Source: Pterobdella sp. o SKG-2022 (taxonomy: Eukaryota; Annelida; Clitellata; Hirudinida; Piscicolidae). From it: 64,000 nucleotides of DNA. How positions within the stretch are numbered: the stretch's first letter is position 1; the number at the start of each line of letters is the position of its first letter. The translations under genes were made by a program, and so were the position numbers. The notes under the pieces were generated by a model. That model had not been told where the DNA came from. It ran no database searches and saw nothing but the letters and a program-made list of their open reading frames with translations. The stretch is taken from contig OZ038327.1 in assembly GCA_964035795.1 (NCBI GenBank), forward strand, positions 3,509,651-3,573,650, read 5' to 3'. Below, one piece after another: positions 22,666 to 47,264 of this stretch.

Positions 22666-25600
22666 TTAATACTTGTAGTCTGGGTTCGAAAACTCCCCAC
22701 CAATCTTCTTCACTTCCTTTTCCTCTTTCAACTCATGCGCGTCGACGTAGTATGACCAAAGATTCAAAATAAACTCTGACGTCACGATATCGTTAGCGTT
22801 CTTCGAAACCAACCACACAACCAGACTGCCATCTTTGCGCAGAAATTTTGACACAAAAAATGGCAAATGTTTTTCTGTGATTGGGTCTAATTTGTTCTGG
22901 GCCAGTAGACACCTTTTAATGTAGGTCAGCTGTGGGATGGTTGGTGAGAATGATGATGATGAAGATGATGATGATGGTGAAGATGATGATGAAGATGATG
23001 ATGATGATGATGAAGATGATGATGATGATGATGATGAAGATGATGATGATGATGAAGATGATGATGATGATGAAGATGATGATGATGATGAAGATGATGA
23101 TGATGATGAAGATGATGATGATGATGAAGATGATGATGATGATGAAGTATTAAGATATAAAAAAAATGAAAATATAATAAAACTAGATATAATAGTCCTA
23201 GTGAGGCATGTCGGCTACTTGTAAAATACTTTGAGAAAAATGAACTTTTAAAATAAGTAAGAGAGCTTGAACTTACCTAAAAAACATTTCAAATGAAATT
23301 AGCCTCATCTTCCATCGCCTACATCCATTTCTTATCCATATATCTCCACCCATTTCAGCACCCATCATCGCCCAGTCAGTCAACCACAATTTTCCACTCA
23401 TCACTCATTATCTCACTCATTTTTTTAACCACTTTCCCACCCATCCTATTCATCCCTCTCACCCCTTCTTTCTCTCCAACCAACTAACAGTATGAGGCCT
23501 ATATAGAATGACAAAGGCCCAATATAAGAAGGAGTACACTGATGTGATGGACACTATGACGAACCAGAACCACAGGAAGATGAAGAATACCTGGTGTTAT
23601 TGTTTTTTTTTGTTTCATTTGTTTTTATTATTTTTTATAATATTGTTTTTGTTATTTTTATTATTTTTTTTTGTTTTTTATTTTTAGTTACTTTTTGCTT
23701 TTTTTTAATATTTATTTTTTATGATTAAGATTTTTATTACCATTATTATTTATTTTATTATTATTACTAATATTATTATTTTTCTTATTACTCTTATTCT
23801 TATTATTATTCTCCACCTCATAGAACAGGTTCATGGGCAAAACACACTGCATACTGTATCGATGAATGTTCGCTAGCACTCTGTGCGGGGTTGTTATTAT
23901 TTTTATTATTGCTTTTATTATTGTTTTTTTTAGTGCTTTTCTTATTTCTTTATTGATGTTTTTCATTGATATTTTTTATTTTTTTCGTTGTTGTTTTTAT
24001 GATTTTTGTTGTTGCTCATATTATTGTTTTATTCTTGTTCTGTTAATGTTTCAATTATTTTGTGAAATTGTTTTATAATGTTCGAATCCAAAAAATAACT
24101 CCATTCTCACCACCACCATCATCACCATCATAACCACCACCACCATCATCATCATCACCACCACCACCACCACCACCACCACCACCATCATAACCATCAT
24201 AACCACCATCACCACCATCATCACCACCACCACCACCACCACCACCACCACCACCACCACCACCATCATAACCATCATAACCACCACCACCACCATCATC
24301 ACCACCACCACCACCATCACCACCACCACAACCACCACCACCACCACCACCACCACCACCACCATCATCACCACCACCACCATCATCACCACCTCCACCA
24401 TCATCACCACCACCACCATCACCACCACCACCATCATCACCACCACCACCATCATCACCACAACCACCATCATCACCACCACCACCATCATCACCACCAC
24501 CACCATCACCACCACCACCATCATCACCACCACCACCATCATCACCACCACCACCATCATCACCACCACCACCATCATCACCACCACCACCATCATCACC
24601 ACCACCACCATCATCACCACCACCACCACCATCATCACCACCATCATCACCACCACCACCATCATCACCACCACCACCATCATCACCACCACCACCATCA
24701 TCACCACCATCATCACCACCACCACCATCATCACCACCACCACCATCATCACCACCACCACCATCATCACCACCACCACCATCATCACCACCACCACCAT
24801 CATCACCACCACCACCATCATCACCACCACCACCATCATCACCACCACCACCATCATCACCACCACCACCATCATCACCACCACCACCATCATCACCACC
24901 ACCACCATCATCACCACCACCACCATCATCACCACCACCACCATCATCACCACCACCACCATCATCACCACCACCACCATCATCACCACCACCACCATCA
25001 TCACCACCACCACCATCATCACCACCATCACCATCATCACCACCACCACCATCATCACCACCACCACCATCATCACCACCACCACCATCATCACCACCAT
25101 CACCATCATCACCACCACCACCTTCATCACCACCACCACCATCATCACCACCACCACCATCATCACCACCACCACCATCATCACCACCACCACCATCATC
25201 ACCACCACCACCATCATCACCACCATCATCACCACCACCACCACCATCATCACCACCATCACCACCATCATCACCACCACCACCATCATCACCACCACCA
25301 CCATCATCACCACCACCACCATCATCACCACCATCATCACCACCACCACCACCATCATCACCACCATCACCACCATCATCACCACCACCACCATCATCAC
25401 CACCACCACCATCACCACCACCACCATCACCACCACCACCATCATCACCACCACCATCATCACCACCACCACCATCATCACCACCACCACCATCATCACC
25501 ACCACCACCATCACCACCACCACCATCATCACCACCACCACCATCACCACCACCACCATCATCACCACCACCACCATCATCACCACCACCACCATCATCA

Positions 25601-28600
25601 CCACCACCACCATCATCACCACCACCACCATCATCACCACCACCACCATCATCACCACCACCACCATCATCACCACCACCACCATCATCACCACCACCAC
25701 CATCATCACCACCACCACCATCATCACCACCACCACCATCATCACCACCACCACCATCATCACCACCACCACCATCATCACCACCACCACCATCATCACC
25801 ACCACCACCATCATCACCACCACCACCATCATCACCACCACCACCATCATCACCACCACCACCATCATCACCACCACCACCATCACCACCACCACCATCA
25901 TCACCACCACCACCATCATCACCACCACCACCATCATCACCACCACCACCATCATCACCACCACCACCATCACCACCACCACCATCATCACCACCACCAC
26001 CATCATCACCACCACCACCATCATCACCACCACCACCATCATCACCACCACCACCATCATCACCACCACCACCATCATCACCACCACCACCATCATCACC
26101 ACCACCACCATCATCACCACCACCACCATCATCACCACCACCACCATCATCACCACCACCACCATCATCACCACCACCACCATCATCACCACCACCACCA
26201 TCATCACCACCACCACCATCATCACCACCACCACCATCATCACCACCACCACCATCATCACCACCACCACCATCATCACCACCACCACCATCATCACCAC
26301 CACCACCATCATCACCACCACCACCATCATCACCACCATCACCATCATCACCACCACCACCATCATCACCACCATCATCACCACCACCACCATCATCACC
26401 ACCACCACCATCATCACCACCACCACCATCATCACCACCACCACCATCATCACCACCCCCACCATCATCACCACCACCACCATCATCACCACCACCACCA
26501 TCATCACCACCACCACCATCATCACCACCACCACCATCATCACCACCATCATCACCACCACCACCATCATCACCACCATCACCATCATCACCACCACCAC
26601 CATCATCACCACCACCACCATCATCACCACCATCACCATCATCACCACCACCACCATCATCACCACCACCACCATCATCACCACCACCACCATCATCACC
26701 ACCACCACCATGGAAATCTCACCTTATATGAATATCACAAATGGTGACACGTGGAAACCGGAAAGAGTTCTTCCAAGGTTGGCTGGTAAACAACCGAATG
26801 ATGACGTCAACACCATAGAAATGATAATCGTTGCCTAGAAACCAGTCCAACAAAAACAACTGACTCAAAGCGTTTACGCAATAAATAACCTGTATTTGGT
26901 AATGTTATTATTGATATTTTTATTGTTATTATTTTTATTATTGTTCCATTATTTTTTTTAATTTTCACTATTATTTTTACTTTCTAAATTTTTTGTTTTT
27001 TTTTTGTTTCAATCTCTTATTTTGTTTGTTCAGTAATAGTTTGAATAACCACTCTAACCACAGCCATTCCAACCATCCCACCAACCACCACTAAAAACAT
27101 CCCAACCACCAACCTTTATAAACATATACAGCTTACAGAGATACGCTTGTCTATATATTTTCCATTGAAGTTTCTTCACTCTTTGAGTCCTATAAATCTC
27201 TTCAATCTCCTTCAAAAAACGCAGCATGTAATTTGTGACGTAACTGGGTGGGTTTACAGGATGGAGAGAGGGATGAATGAGTGGATGGAAGGATGAAGGG
27301 AATGGTAGATAGACGAATGGGTTGATGGATGAATGGATGGATGAAGAGATGGATGGATGGATAGCCGTCTACATGAACTGTTTAAATAACTGGATGAGTA
27401 AATAAACATAAAATAAATTGTTACTAGTTTAAATCAATTTAAGTGGATAGACGGATAGGCAGCTAGATTAATGCTTAAACAACAACCCCCTCCTGACTTC
27501 ATAATCTTCCCTGAAGCCTCACAATCCAAACTCTTGTTACATTGGATGCAAGAGTCTGTCACATGACTCACCACCATGCCGCAGCGTCTGCTGTTTTGGC
27601 GCCAAATCATCCGAGGTAGGTAGAAGAGTCCCGCCTGGTGGAAGAAATGGCTCAGCTGAATAGAAGCTAGGTTAATCGATAAAAAAATTAAAAAAAAAAT
27701 TGTTACACATAATAATCACACACAAAAAAAACCTCATATAAATGCACATAACCAAAAACCACACACATACAAAACACATAAACAAACCTGAAAGACAAGT
27801 AGTAATGGGATCCATTGATAGTATGTTATGTGCCGCTTATGAGGATCGTTAGCCTTGGGTAGGTCTGTCTCGTTCAAGGAGACGTAGTGTGTGTTTTTCA
27901 CCCAACATAACTGTTTATGTATTTTTTTGTGTTTTTATTAACAAACATACATAAGTAAACAAAAACATAAACACCTAAAACACATAAACATACAAAAAAC
28001 AAATAACCACACATTAAAAACAAATTAAACACACACACTCGATTAAAAAAAAAATGCAAATAAAAAATATGCATAAAACACAAACAAAAACACACAAACA
28101 CACCCGATTAGCATAGTTGACTTGGGCATCCGTGAACTTCTCAGGACAGAAGCAGAAGATTGGTTCGTCAACAAAGACCTGGGTTAATGAGGTTCACATA
28201 AAACTTATAGGGTATGTGTGTGTTGTATCTTGGATTTTGTGTGGGTTCGCAACTGAAAAAATAGATTTATATTAACAAGGTAGAAGCACTTCACTAATCA
28301 GAGTAACTAACGATAATAACTAAAGCACGAATCAACTAAGTTTTACCGCGCACACACAGTAAATGTTAACGCTTATATAAATATATAGGTGCGTAGTCAC
28401 TCCTTACAGACATACACACAGTTTCTATACAGTAGTAATGGAAAACTACCCACAACAGTATCAAAATGAAACTCTTTTTGGAGTTTATTTTATTCCCCGA
28501 AGCTTTTCGTAAAGTGAACTAACCTACAATATTTGTACCTCCAATTGATAATGCAAGTTCATCTTATTTTTATCATTGTGTATCTTATATCTCTCTTCTT

Positions 28601-29197
28601 CTTACGAAAAGCTTCGGGCAATAAATTAAACTCAAAAATGTGTTTTCGTTTGAATATTTACGTTTGGCTCGAAGAATTATATTTGGATTTGGTTTGGGAA
28701 ATGAGTATTATTGGGTAATTAATAGGATTTCTATTAATAGGATTTCTATTAATAGGATTTCTATTAACTAATGGAATTTGGTTTAATGGTGAGTTATTTT
28801 TAGAACTGATGGGATGAGTTCTCAAAGCTTAGGTTTTCTTATAGAAAGTTATTTTGATATGTTTTAAGAAAGATTAATTATAGAAGAATATTGGAATTAG
28901 TTGAATCAAACAGGCTTAGTATCTATTTATCTATCGGCAACCACTTATGACTTAATTCAAAACGAGATTTGAACCCATGAACCCCGTGTTTAAAGGCAAG
29001 GTCCAAAGGCTTTCTCAACTAAGCTATCCGTGTTATCAACATCATTATCATCACTCACATACCTTAGCCGTGGACAGGACAGTTATAATGGTGAGAATGA
29101 AGACAGTGTATTTGCAATTTAATTGGTCACAAAATGTGTCGGCTCCGCCCAATTTTGTATGTGTCACGTCCCCGAAAACAGAGAAGATTAAATCCAT
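22666..29197 (-). CDS. Innexin A (gap-junction / hemichannel protein), complete
   Basis: Nine exons: 29197-29063, 28178-28104, 27910-27788, 27634-27498, 27243-27114, 26889-26723, 23880-23817, 23590-23489 and 22929-22666. All phases match and the protein is 398 residues, normal for the family. It starts MDLIFSVFGDV. TM1 is KYTVFILTIITVLS. The first extracellular loop is VFVDEPIFCFCPEKFT to LCWVKNTHYV, followed by TM2 with YYQWIPLLLVFQ. A Cys-rich cytoplasmic loop has CIQCNKSLDC, and TM3 is VNALSQLFLLDWFLG. The second loop has FRFPRVTICDIHIR and YSMQCVLPMNLFYE, TM4 is FFIFLWFWFVIVSIT, and the C-tail holds FLRKDGSLVVWLVSKNAND. The extracellular cysteines and the PxxxW signature of TM2 are recognisable. 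Innexins form intercellular channels in invertebrates. A tandem paralogue follows upstream on the same strand. Confidence 0.93.
22951..23147 (+). repeat. 15-bp (GATGATGATGATGAA)n repeat beside an innexin acceptor
   Basis: About 13 units of a pentamer of GAT/GAA triplets. On the minus (coding) strand it ends about 21 bases before exon 22929-22666 of innexin A. Confidence 0.92.
24107..26711 (+). repeat. 2.6-kb (CACCACCACCATCAT)n minisatellite filling an innexin intron
   Basis: About 170 copies of a 15-bp unit with rare variants. It occupies most of the intron between innexin A exons 26889-26723 and 23880-23817. On the coding strand it starts 11 bases after the donor. The unit has no stop in one minus frame, giving an 886-codon Val/Met ORF that I regard as meaningless. 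Confidence 0.97.
28479..28636. mobile_element. Short MITE with GAAGCTTTTCG-containing inverted repeats
   Basis: The arms GAGTTTATTTTATTCCCCGA (left) and, reversed, GAGTTTAATTTATTGCCCGA (right) both continue AGCTTTTCGTAA, around about 90 bp of unrelated AT-rich DNA. It sits in the innexin A intron between the first two exons. Confidence 0.75.
28720..28767 (+). repeat. 15-bp tandem repeat, three copies
   Basis: ATTAATAGGATTTCT repeated three times, in an innexin A intron. Confidence 0.9.
28957..29034 (-). mobile_element. tRNA-like sequence, probable SINE head
   Basis: The reverse complement has an A-box-like TAGCTTAGTTGAG and a B-box-like GGGTTCAAATC, spaced about 50 bases apart, but no proper acceptor stem. 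A tRNA pseudogene is the alternative. Confidence 0.45.
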
Positions 29198-30130
29198 TTT
29201 GGTTTATTGTGATTTTTGTGGTTTTTACAAAAATTTTTTTGTGTTATTGGTTTTTAATTGCAGTGTGTTTCAAATTTTCAGTTTTTTCTTTCTCTTTTGA
29301 TTCTTTTTTATTTTTTTATAGTTTCTCCTTTTTTTCTTGTATGTTTTTTTGTTTTTTTTATTATTTTTTATCCCTGGTTTATATTGAGTTTTAATTGCAG
29401 TTCTTCAGAATTTTAGTTCAAGATTTGTTTTTCACTTTTTTTTCTTGTTTTCTTCTCAATGTTATTTTTTTTTATTCCAAATTTCCACAAAAATCGTTTT
29501 TTATTGGAAAACACACAAACAAAACTCAGAAAATTTTCAGTTCAAACAAAACCAAAAAAAAAATTTTTTTAAAATTAAATAAGCTAGTAAAACTTATGCA
29601 AATCGTTTAAATTAAAAATATTTCTAGAACATTTGATTTATTTTTTTTCGTCATAAGTTTCGCCAACTTCCTTAACGTAATTTAAAAACTCTTATATATA
29701 ACCAGGATGCAAGATTTTTAAATGTTATCATTATCATTAATAATAATTGTTGTTATTATTATTATTGTTATTATTCGATTTTTTGTTATTGTTGTTCCCT
29801 GTCTTAAATAACCCTTTTCGTTAGCAATTTTGTTATTGTTATTCTTATAGTTACTGTTATTCTATTTTTATTTTTATTATTATTATTATTCTTACTGTTA
29901 TTATTATTATTATTCTTATTGTTGTTTTCGCTTAAGGATGTGCAATTAAACACATGATTAGAGTAAAAATACTATTGTTAATGCGTATAACTATGAATAA
30001 TGACAATAAAATTATTATTGTTATTACTATTGTTTTCATTGTTACTATTACTGTTTTTTATTATGATTATTGTTCTTGTTATTTTCATTATCTCTTTTTT
30101 TATTTTTATTAATATCAATATCATCCCTAC

Positions 30131-30173
<43 letters not shown>

Positions 30174-31243
30174 GTAACGTCATTGTTGCTTCAAACAATG
30201 AACCTAAAGAGTTATAATTACCAAGGAAATAGTAATTATTTTCTCTGAATGAACACTTCTCATTTCATTACTTCTATCATAATTATAAATATAACGATGG
30301 CGTCATTCAGCGATATAATATTATGCCCTAATAAAAAAATTGATGGCGTTTCCATGGTTATTATTATTATGGGCATGATAATATTATTATTATAATTATA
30401 AGCATAATAATTAAATTTAACAATACGAAAGTAAAGAAATACAATACAATAAAAAAATACAAATTTGATGTAATACAATACAATACAATAGATTTCCTTT
30501 CAATGAAACACGATACAGTTCAAGACTATAAAATACCTTACAATACAAAAATAATAAAACACGGTACAGTATTATAGAATACAATAAAATGCAGTACCAT
30601 ATGCACGAATACATATATAATTTACTAAAATACAATACAAAACAAACTAATAGACAACAATACAATACAATATAATACAATACAATACCATAATATATAA
30701 TATATTACAACTAAATACAAGACAATAAAATAAAACACAATACAATACAATAAAAAACCAATATAATACTTGTTGTAAAACCAGTTGAAGCTTTATCAGT
30801 GTATTAAAAGCACAAAATAATCTTGAACGCCATCTGTCGAACGTTCAAAAACTTGAGCATTTATTAAGGAATAAATGTGGATATTATTAATGATTAAGGA
30901 ATATATGTAAGAAATTCATTTGATTATTATTTCATGTATTGTTTTTATTATAGCATAAAATTATTTTTTATATATTTTTATAGTATTTTTTATTTTATTA
31001 TATTATTTAATCTATGAATTTTTATACAAAATCCTAATAAAAGAGAAAATTATATTACTAAGCGTTTATGAACACAATTTTATCTTTTAATACACAATTA
31101 TGAAATATCTTCATATATTTTCTCTAGAGCTAGCGCTATATAATGAGTTAATCTTTGGTCTCATTGGCACTCGAGGTGGAAAGCAGAACAACAAAATGGA
31201 GAGAAAAAAATCGAAATGGCGAATAAAAATATATTTTTTATCT
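29198..31243. other. Region between innexin A and innexin B
   Basis: Upstream region of innexin A and 3' flank of innexin B. Contains (ATT)n runs at 29750-30180 and a degenerate (AATAC)n pentanucleotide tract at about 30418-30765. No additional gene is supported. Confidence 0.6.
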
Positions 31244-40710
<9,467 letters not shown>

Positions 40711-43700
40711 GCTGTTCACTTTGAAATAAGTTTGTAAACAAGAATAATAAGAATAATAAACGAAAAAATGAAAAAAAAAAAAATATTGAAAAAAAAATCA
40801 TGTGAGAAATTATTATTTTTTTTATTATCCATTTTGAGTTATTATTATAGTAAAGTTAGTTACTATTATTATTATTATTTTTTTTTTTTATTATCATGTT
40901 ATTATTTTTATTATTATCATTTTTCATTTTCCACTGTCATAGCCTAATTATTTCATATTCAATGTTCTTTAGACTTTGCCATTGCTTTGAATTCTAGGAT
41001 CATTATCATCATCATGAAATATGAGGATCATTATCATAACGGAATTAGGATCATTATCATAACGACATGAGAATCCTTGTGAACCATTATCTTTTTTAAA
41101 ATAGAAGTATTGATTTTTTCTTGTTTTGTTCTTCTCCCCTTTCTCTTTCTTCTTTTCTCTCTTTTTTCTACACTTTCTTTTTCTCTTTCTTCTTCTCTTC
41201 CACTTTCTCCTTTTTTTTTATTATCAATTGGAAGAAATCAAATCGAAAAACAAATATTTTTTCCAAGTACAAATTTCTGTTAATCTCTTATTATAGTTAA
41301 CATGAGTGCTCTTATTATTATTATTATTCCTCCTATTATTATTGTTATTATTGTTATTGTTGCTATTATTACTATTATTTTTTCATTATTGTTTTTTGCA
41401 TTGTTATTGTTATTATTATTATTATTGTTTTTATTATTATTATTTCATTGTTTATATTATTTTTCTAGTTCAATTTTTGCGAGTATTTTTTTTTTTTCAG
41501 TTTTTTTATTGTTTATATTACGGATTTAATGATAACGAAAAGTTGTTATTTTTATTTTTTTTATTTTTGTTATTACATTTATTTTTATTGTTATTACATT
41601 TATTTTTCTATTTTCTTCTTCAAATCTTATTTTTATGCAAAACCTTAGTATTACTGGTATTTTTCAATTTTATATTGTTACTTTTATTATTTTTATCATT
41701 TTTTTAAATAACTATTATTAATATTATAAATTTATTGTTATTATTGATTTATTTTTATTATTATTGTTATGATGATTCTTATTGTTTATTATTATTATTC
41801 TCATTTATGATTATTATTATTTTTATTATTATTCTTATTAATGATTACTTGTGGTTATACAAATGAATTAAATCGTGGCTGATGTTCCTACACCTTATTT
41901 TTATTCTTTTTTTTTTTTATTTTTTTCATTATTATTTTTTTATTCTCCTATTATTTCTATTATTTTATCAATATTTCATTCTCTTATGACTTTTTATTCT
42001 ATTATAACTTTTTATCTTGTTGTTATTTATTTATTATTTTCTTATCATATTATATTTTGATAGTCATTGTTTTAATATTGTTTTTATTCTTTTTTATTCA
42101 ATTATTATTCTTTTTTATTATTTTTCTGATATTTTATATATTTCTTTGTTTTTTGTTTCATTATTATGCTTTTTTGGTCTTTTCATTATTGTTACAACTT
42201 GAGACTTTGGACTTCAATTACTATAAAGTTTCTAATTATCATTATTTTGATTGTTATCATTTTTGCTATTCATAATCATTATTCCAAACTTAAATCCACT
42301 TTAAACTAATTAATCTTGCCTCTACTCAATTTGAATTTTGAATTTTATCTAAAAATATAAAAAAATAAAATAATAATAAATAGAATGATAATAATAAGAT
42401 AATAAAAAGGATAAAACCAATAATTTTCCATAAATTTAATGATATAATAACAAAAATACTATAACAGAAACAATAAGATTCAATTAAAAATATAATAATA
42501 AAAAACAGAAATTTGAACATAAAAAAAACATAAAAATAAAAACAATAATAAAATAGTAATTTAAAAAAAAAACAAAAAAATTCATACAGAAAAAATAGAA
42601 ACAATACAGTTTTCAACACATTAATAAAAAAGACATCATATTAATAGAAAAAATAAAAAACACCACAACAATAATAAAAAAAATCAAAATAATAACAATA
42701 ATAGAATAGCATCATCATCATAACTTGTGAGTAATCGCTAATTTCCATAAGTATTCTCGTCATATTTTTGTTTATATTATTTATATTATTCCTATTATTT
42801 TTGTTGTTATTATTTCTATTATTTTTGTTATTAGGATTATTATTATTATTATTATCATTTCTATTGTTCTTATTATTATTATTTTTATTGTTATTATTTA
42901 TTAAATATACTCACATATTAAGAGCAATTTCTTCTTCAAATGCTACAAAATTTAAACCAACACAGTGCAAAGATCTTTTTGATTATTATTGTTATTATTA
43001 CTATTAAAGTTATTATTGATATTATTGTTGGAATTATTTTTTTTTAAGAATTATTATTTTTGTTTTTTTACTATTTACTCAAATTAATCTTTGTCACAAT
43101 CGTTATTATTTTTATTATTATTGTGATGATTATTTTTATCATTATTGTGATGATTATTATTATTATTGTTATTGTTATTCAAATGGTTATTGCTTTTATT
43201 TTAATGATTATTACGAATGTTTTTTTTGTTTTTATTTATTTATCCGATTTCAATCTTTCCACATATTTTTGTTTTTATTTTCAAAACTGTTATCAATACC
43301 AGACTTGTTATCCAAAGATTCTGAAATATTCCAATACTTAATCAATTATTATTGTTATTATTATTTTTATTATTAAACTTGTTATTATGTTTTTTATTCA
43401 ATTTTTCATGTCATTCTGATTTGTATAGTATATTTTATCCTCTTTAATATTGTTATTATGAGGTTATTATTGTTGTTATTCTTATTTTTTTTGTTGTTAC
43501 TATTTTTTATTATTCCTTTTATTATTATTTCTTTTTAAAACATTTCTCTTTATCAAACTCTTATCATTAGAGAATAAATTTATAGACATTAAAATAATAC
43601 ATCCATTTTATTGTTTTTATTTAATTTATTTTTATTCTTTTTATTATTATTTTTTTTTTCTTTTTTTTTCTCAACAGTTCACTATTACTAATGTAAATAT

Positions 43701-43878
43701 TTTATGGTCGTCAATTCCACTTTTATCAGTGTTTATATTGTTGTTTTCATTCTAAAAATAAACTTCAAAAATTACATAAAGAATAGATTTTATCAGTAAA
43801 AACAAAGAAAATCAACTTTTTCCAAACGTAATAACCTTTTAGCAATCTTCATAACAATGCCAAGTCCAAAGCTTATAT

Positions 43879-44169
<291 letters not shown>

Positions 44170-45944
44170 CGTATGTATGCGCGTATACAATTCCATACTT
44201 TCTTTGTCTAAGTAGTTATTACAATCAAAAACAATAAGCCCTTCTAATAAATACAAAGCATAAACTAAACTTATGTGAATAATGACATACAATAATGCTT
44301 TATTTTGTAATTAAACATGTCTTAACAAATCTTGCGTTAAAGAATTGCAGACTTTTACTTACCAAGGCAGCTCTGGTTTTCACATAAAAACACATAAACA
44401 CACACGCGCATCTACAGACACACGAAAACACAGAAACAAATACAGACGCATAAACATAAACACAGACACATACATATGGGTGAAAAGACACTTATATTTA
44501 TACATTTAAAAACACGTACACACAAACAAAAAATATACAAACATTAAAACCCATAAAGATAAACACATTTAGAAAAACACAGATAAACACACATCTCAAA
44601 ACACTCCAAACCTCCACATAAAAAACACTTGATAAAATGCACCGCTTGTTCTAGTTCCTTATCTTGAATTAAATTTGGCAAACCAGGCACACACTACTGT
44701 TATGTGGTATTGATTTTACTGATCAAAACCACATTATAGGAAACACATGTGGCTCACAATTGTTTTATAACACACTTGATACATATGTTTGAAGGTATGT
44801 GTTTATGTGTTCATATCTTAAGGTATACATATTTTGTATATATTTATTTAATAAACGTTCTATGAATTTAAAAAAAAACACACACACACACACGCACACA
44901 CACAACACATAAATAAGCTCGCTTATTGATATCAGATCAGATTGAGTTGTTGAATCGGATTACTTGGGTTCTGAGAGTTGAGGTTGGTGTTTAGATGTGT
45001 TGAGATATGTTGTGATGTGTTGTGTTAGTGTGCTGAGATTGGAGTGTTGTTGTGCCTGGTTGGTGCGTTGTTGTGTTGAAGTTGGTATTGTGGTGAGTTA
45101 AGGTTGGTAAGTTGAGATGTGTTGGGGTTGGTGTGTTGAGGTTAGTGTGTTTAGATGTGTTGTGTTAATGTGTAGAAATTGGTGTGTTGTATTGAGGTTG
45201 GTGTTGGGGTGTTGTGTGGAGTTATGTGGTGTGTTTAAGTTGATGTTGAAGTTTGTGTGCTGAGGTTAGTGTTGTGGTAGAATCGTTTTGTGTGTTTTTT
45301 TGTGAGGATTTTGCTGTGTTGGTGTTGTGTAATTAGTTGAGATCGATGTGTTGAGCTTTGTGTTGGAGTGTGTTGTAGTGTTGAGGTTGGTGTTGTTTTG
45401 CTGAGATAATGTGATTATGTTGTTTTTCATATTATTTTGCTGGTTTTGCGTTGTGGCAAGGTTGGTGTTGGTGTGTTGCGAAAATGTGCTCTTGTTTTTG
45501 TGTTGTAGTGCTATCATGTTGCTGTTGTATTGTATTGGTATGATGTTATTTTGTTGAGCTTGGTGTTTTCTGAAGATGAAGTCGTTGACGATGTTGTGGT
45601 GTGTTGAGATTGACATTTTGTTTTGGTGTTGAAGTATTATTATTACTGCTATTGTTGCTATTATTTTTATTGTTATCCATTTGTTTCCTATATTCACTGC
45701 TATTATTAATTTATTTAATGTTTATTTTACTGTTATTATCATTTTTTTGTCTTTTTTCTTTTTTTTATTATTATTATTATTGTTAACATCATTTTTCAAT
45801 ATTATTTTTATTTTTTTTATTATTGATATTACTAATGTACATTTCCTAACATATATAAATGTTTACATACACAGGTCAAAAATGTAACATCTGAAAGCCT
45901 CATGGCTTGCCATTATTTTTTTTATTAATTTTTTTTTATTACTA

Positions 45945-46075
<131 letters not shown>

Positions 46076-46248
46076 TTTTACTGTTATTTTTTTTATTTTT
46101 GCTATTAAATTATTTTTGCTGTTATATTCTTTTTTTTTATTTTTCCTATTATATTGCTTTTACAGTTATCATCATATAAAATTTTTTTGTATTTTGATTT
46201 ATTTATTATTCATTTTTGATATATTTTGTTCATTTTATTTGAAACAAC

Positions 46249-46364
46249 AGTGGAAAATTATTCTTTCGTTAAATACATAAACCTAGCCTTCGTTAATCCG
46301 GCACATCACAACATCCACAGTACGTACGTTTACGGATTTATGAAAGCCGACCATAAAAATTAAT
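46249..46364 (+). other. Possible unassigned exon
   Basis: After an acceptor-like ACAACAG the frame reads ENYSFVKYINLAFVNPAHHN with non-repetitive, coding-like composition, then either a donor (GTACGT at 46320) or a stop at 46362-46364. The family is not recognised. Confidence 0.25.
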
Positions 46365-47264
46365 ATTAATTATATTTTTTAATTTTTTCAATAATTATTT
46401 TAAAATCCACAGAAACGGGTTTTGATAAAAAGTTAAGCTGAACGACATAAAAGGCGCATAAAAATGACAACTGGAAAGTACTAAAACAACAGCTCCTACA
46501 AGGAAAACTACACTTGTTACATAAAAACAATCATAACTCATCAACCATTGAGTTTCCGAAAATAATATAACTAGTAATTAAAATGGGAGGTAAAAATATG
46601 CCTAATTAGAGGTGAGTAAAATATACAAGTGGTTAATTAGAAAAGTGAAGCACAAGTTCACTCATGAGAATAACTTATAATAGAGAAAATAAATTAGAAA
46701 TAAAAGATACAAAAAACACAAAATAATATAAGAAAAAAATACAATAATAATTTTTTAAAATTTAAAATAATAACATTTTTAAGAAAGATAAAAACAATAT
46801 AAAACAAAAAAAATAATAACAATAGAAAAACAAATATAAGAAAAATAGAAACAATGAAATACAAAAATAAGAATAATAACAACAATTGAAAAAATAAATA
46901 AAAAATAGAAGAAAAACAACAATAAAAAAAACAAACAAGAACATAAAAAGAAAAAAAAAGAAAAACAACAACAAAACAAAAAAAATAATAAAAACTAAAA
47001 AGAAAAACAAAAATGTTACACAGTGGACAGAGAGTCTTTGACCACTTCTTCAGAAGGAACAGGTGGAGAAAAAAACTGTTTTGAGAATTATATATTAAGG
47101 CAGAAATAAATATGAATTTTTGATGAGTTTTCCCATGTTATCCATTTATTTGTATTATTACTTATAAATACCGCATTAACTCAAATTAAACTATATTAAA
47201 TTAAATTAAATTATATTAAATTATTTATATTATTAAAAATTATTTTTTTTATTTACATCCATAG

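Noticed and set aside
24051..26711. 886-codon minus-strand ORF of Val/Met repeats
   Set aside because: By-product of a stop-free frame of the 15-bp minisatellite inside an innexin intron.
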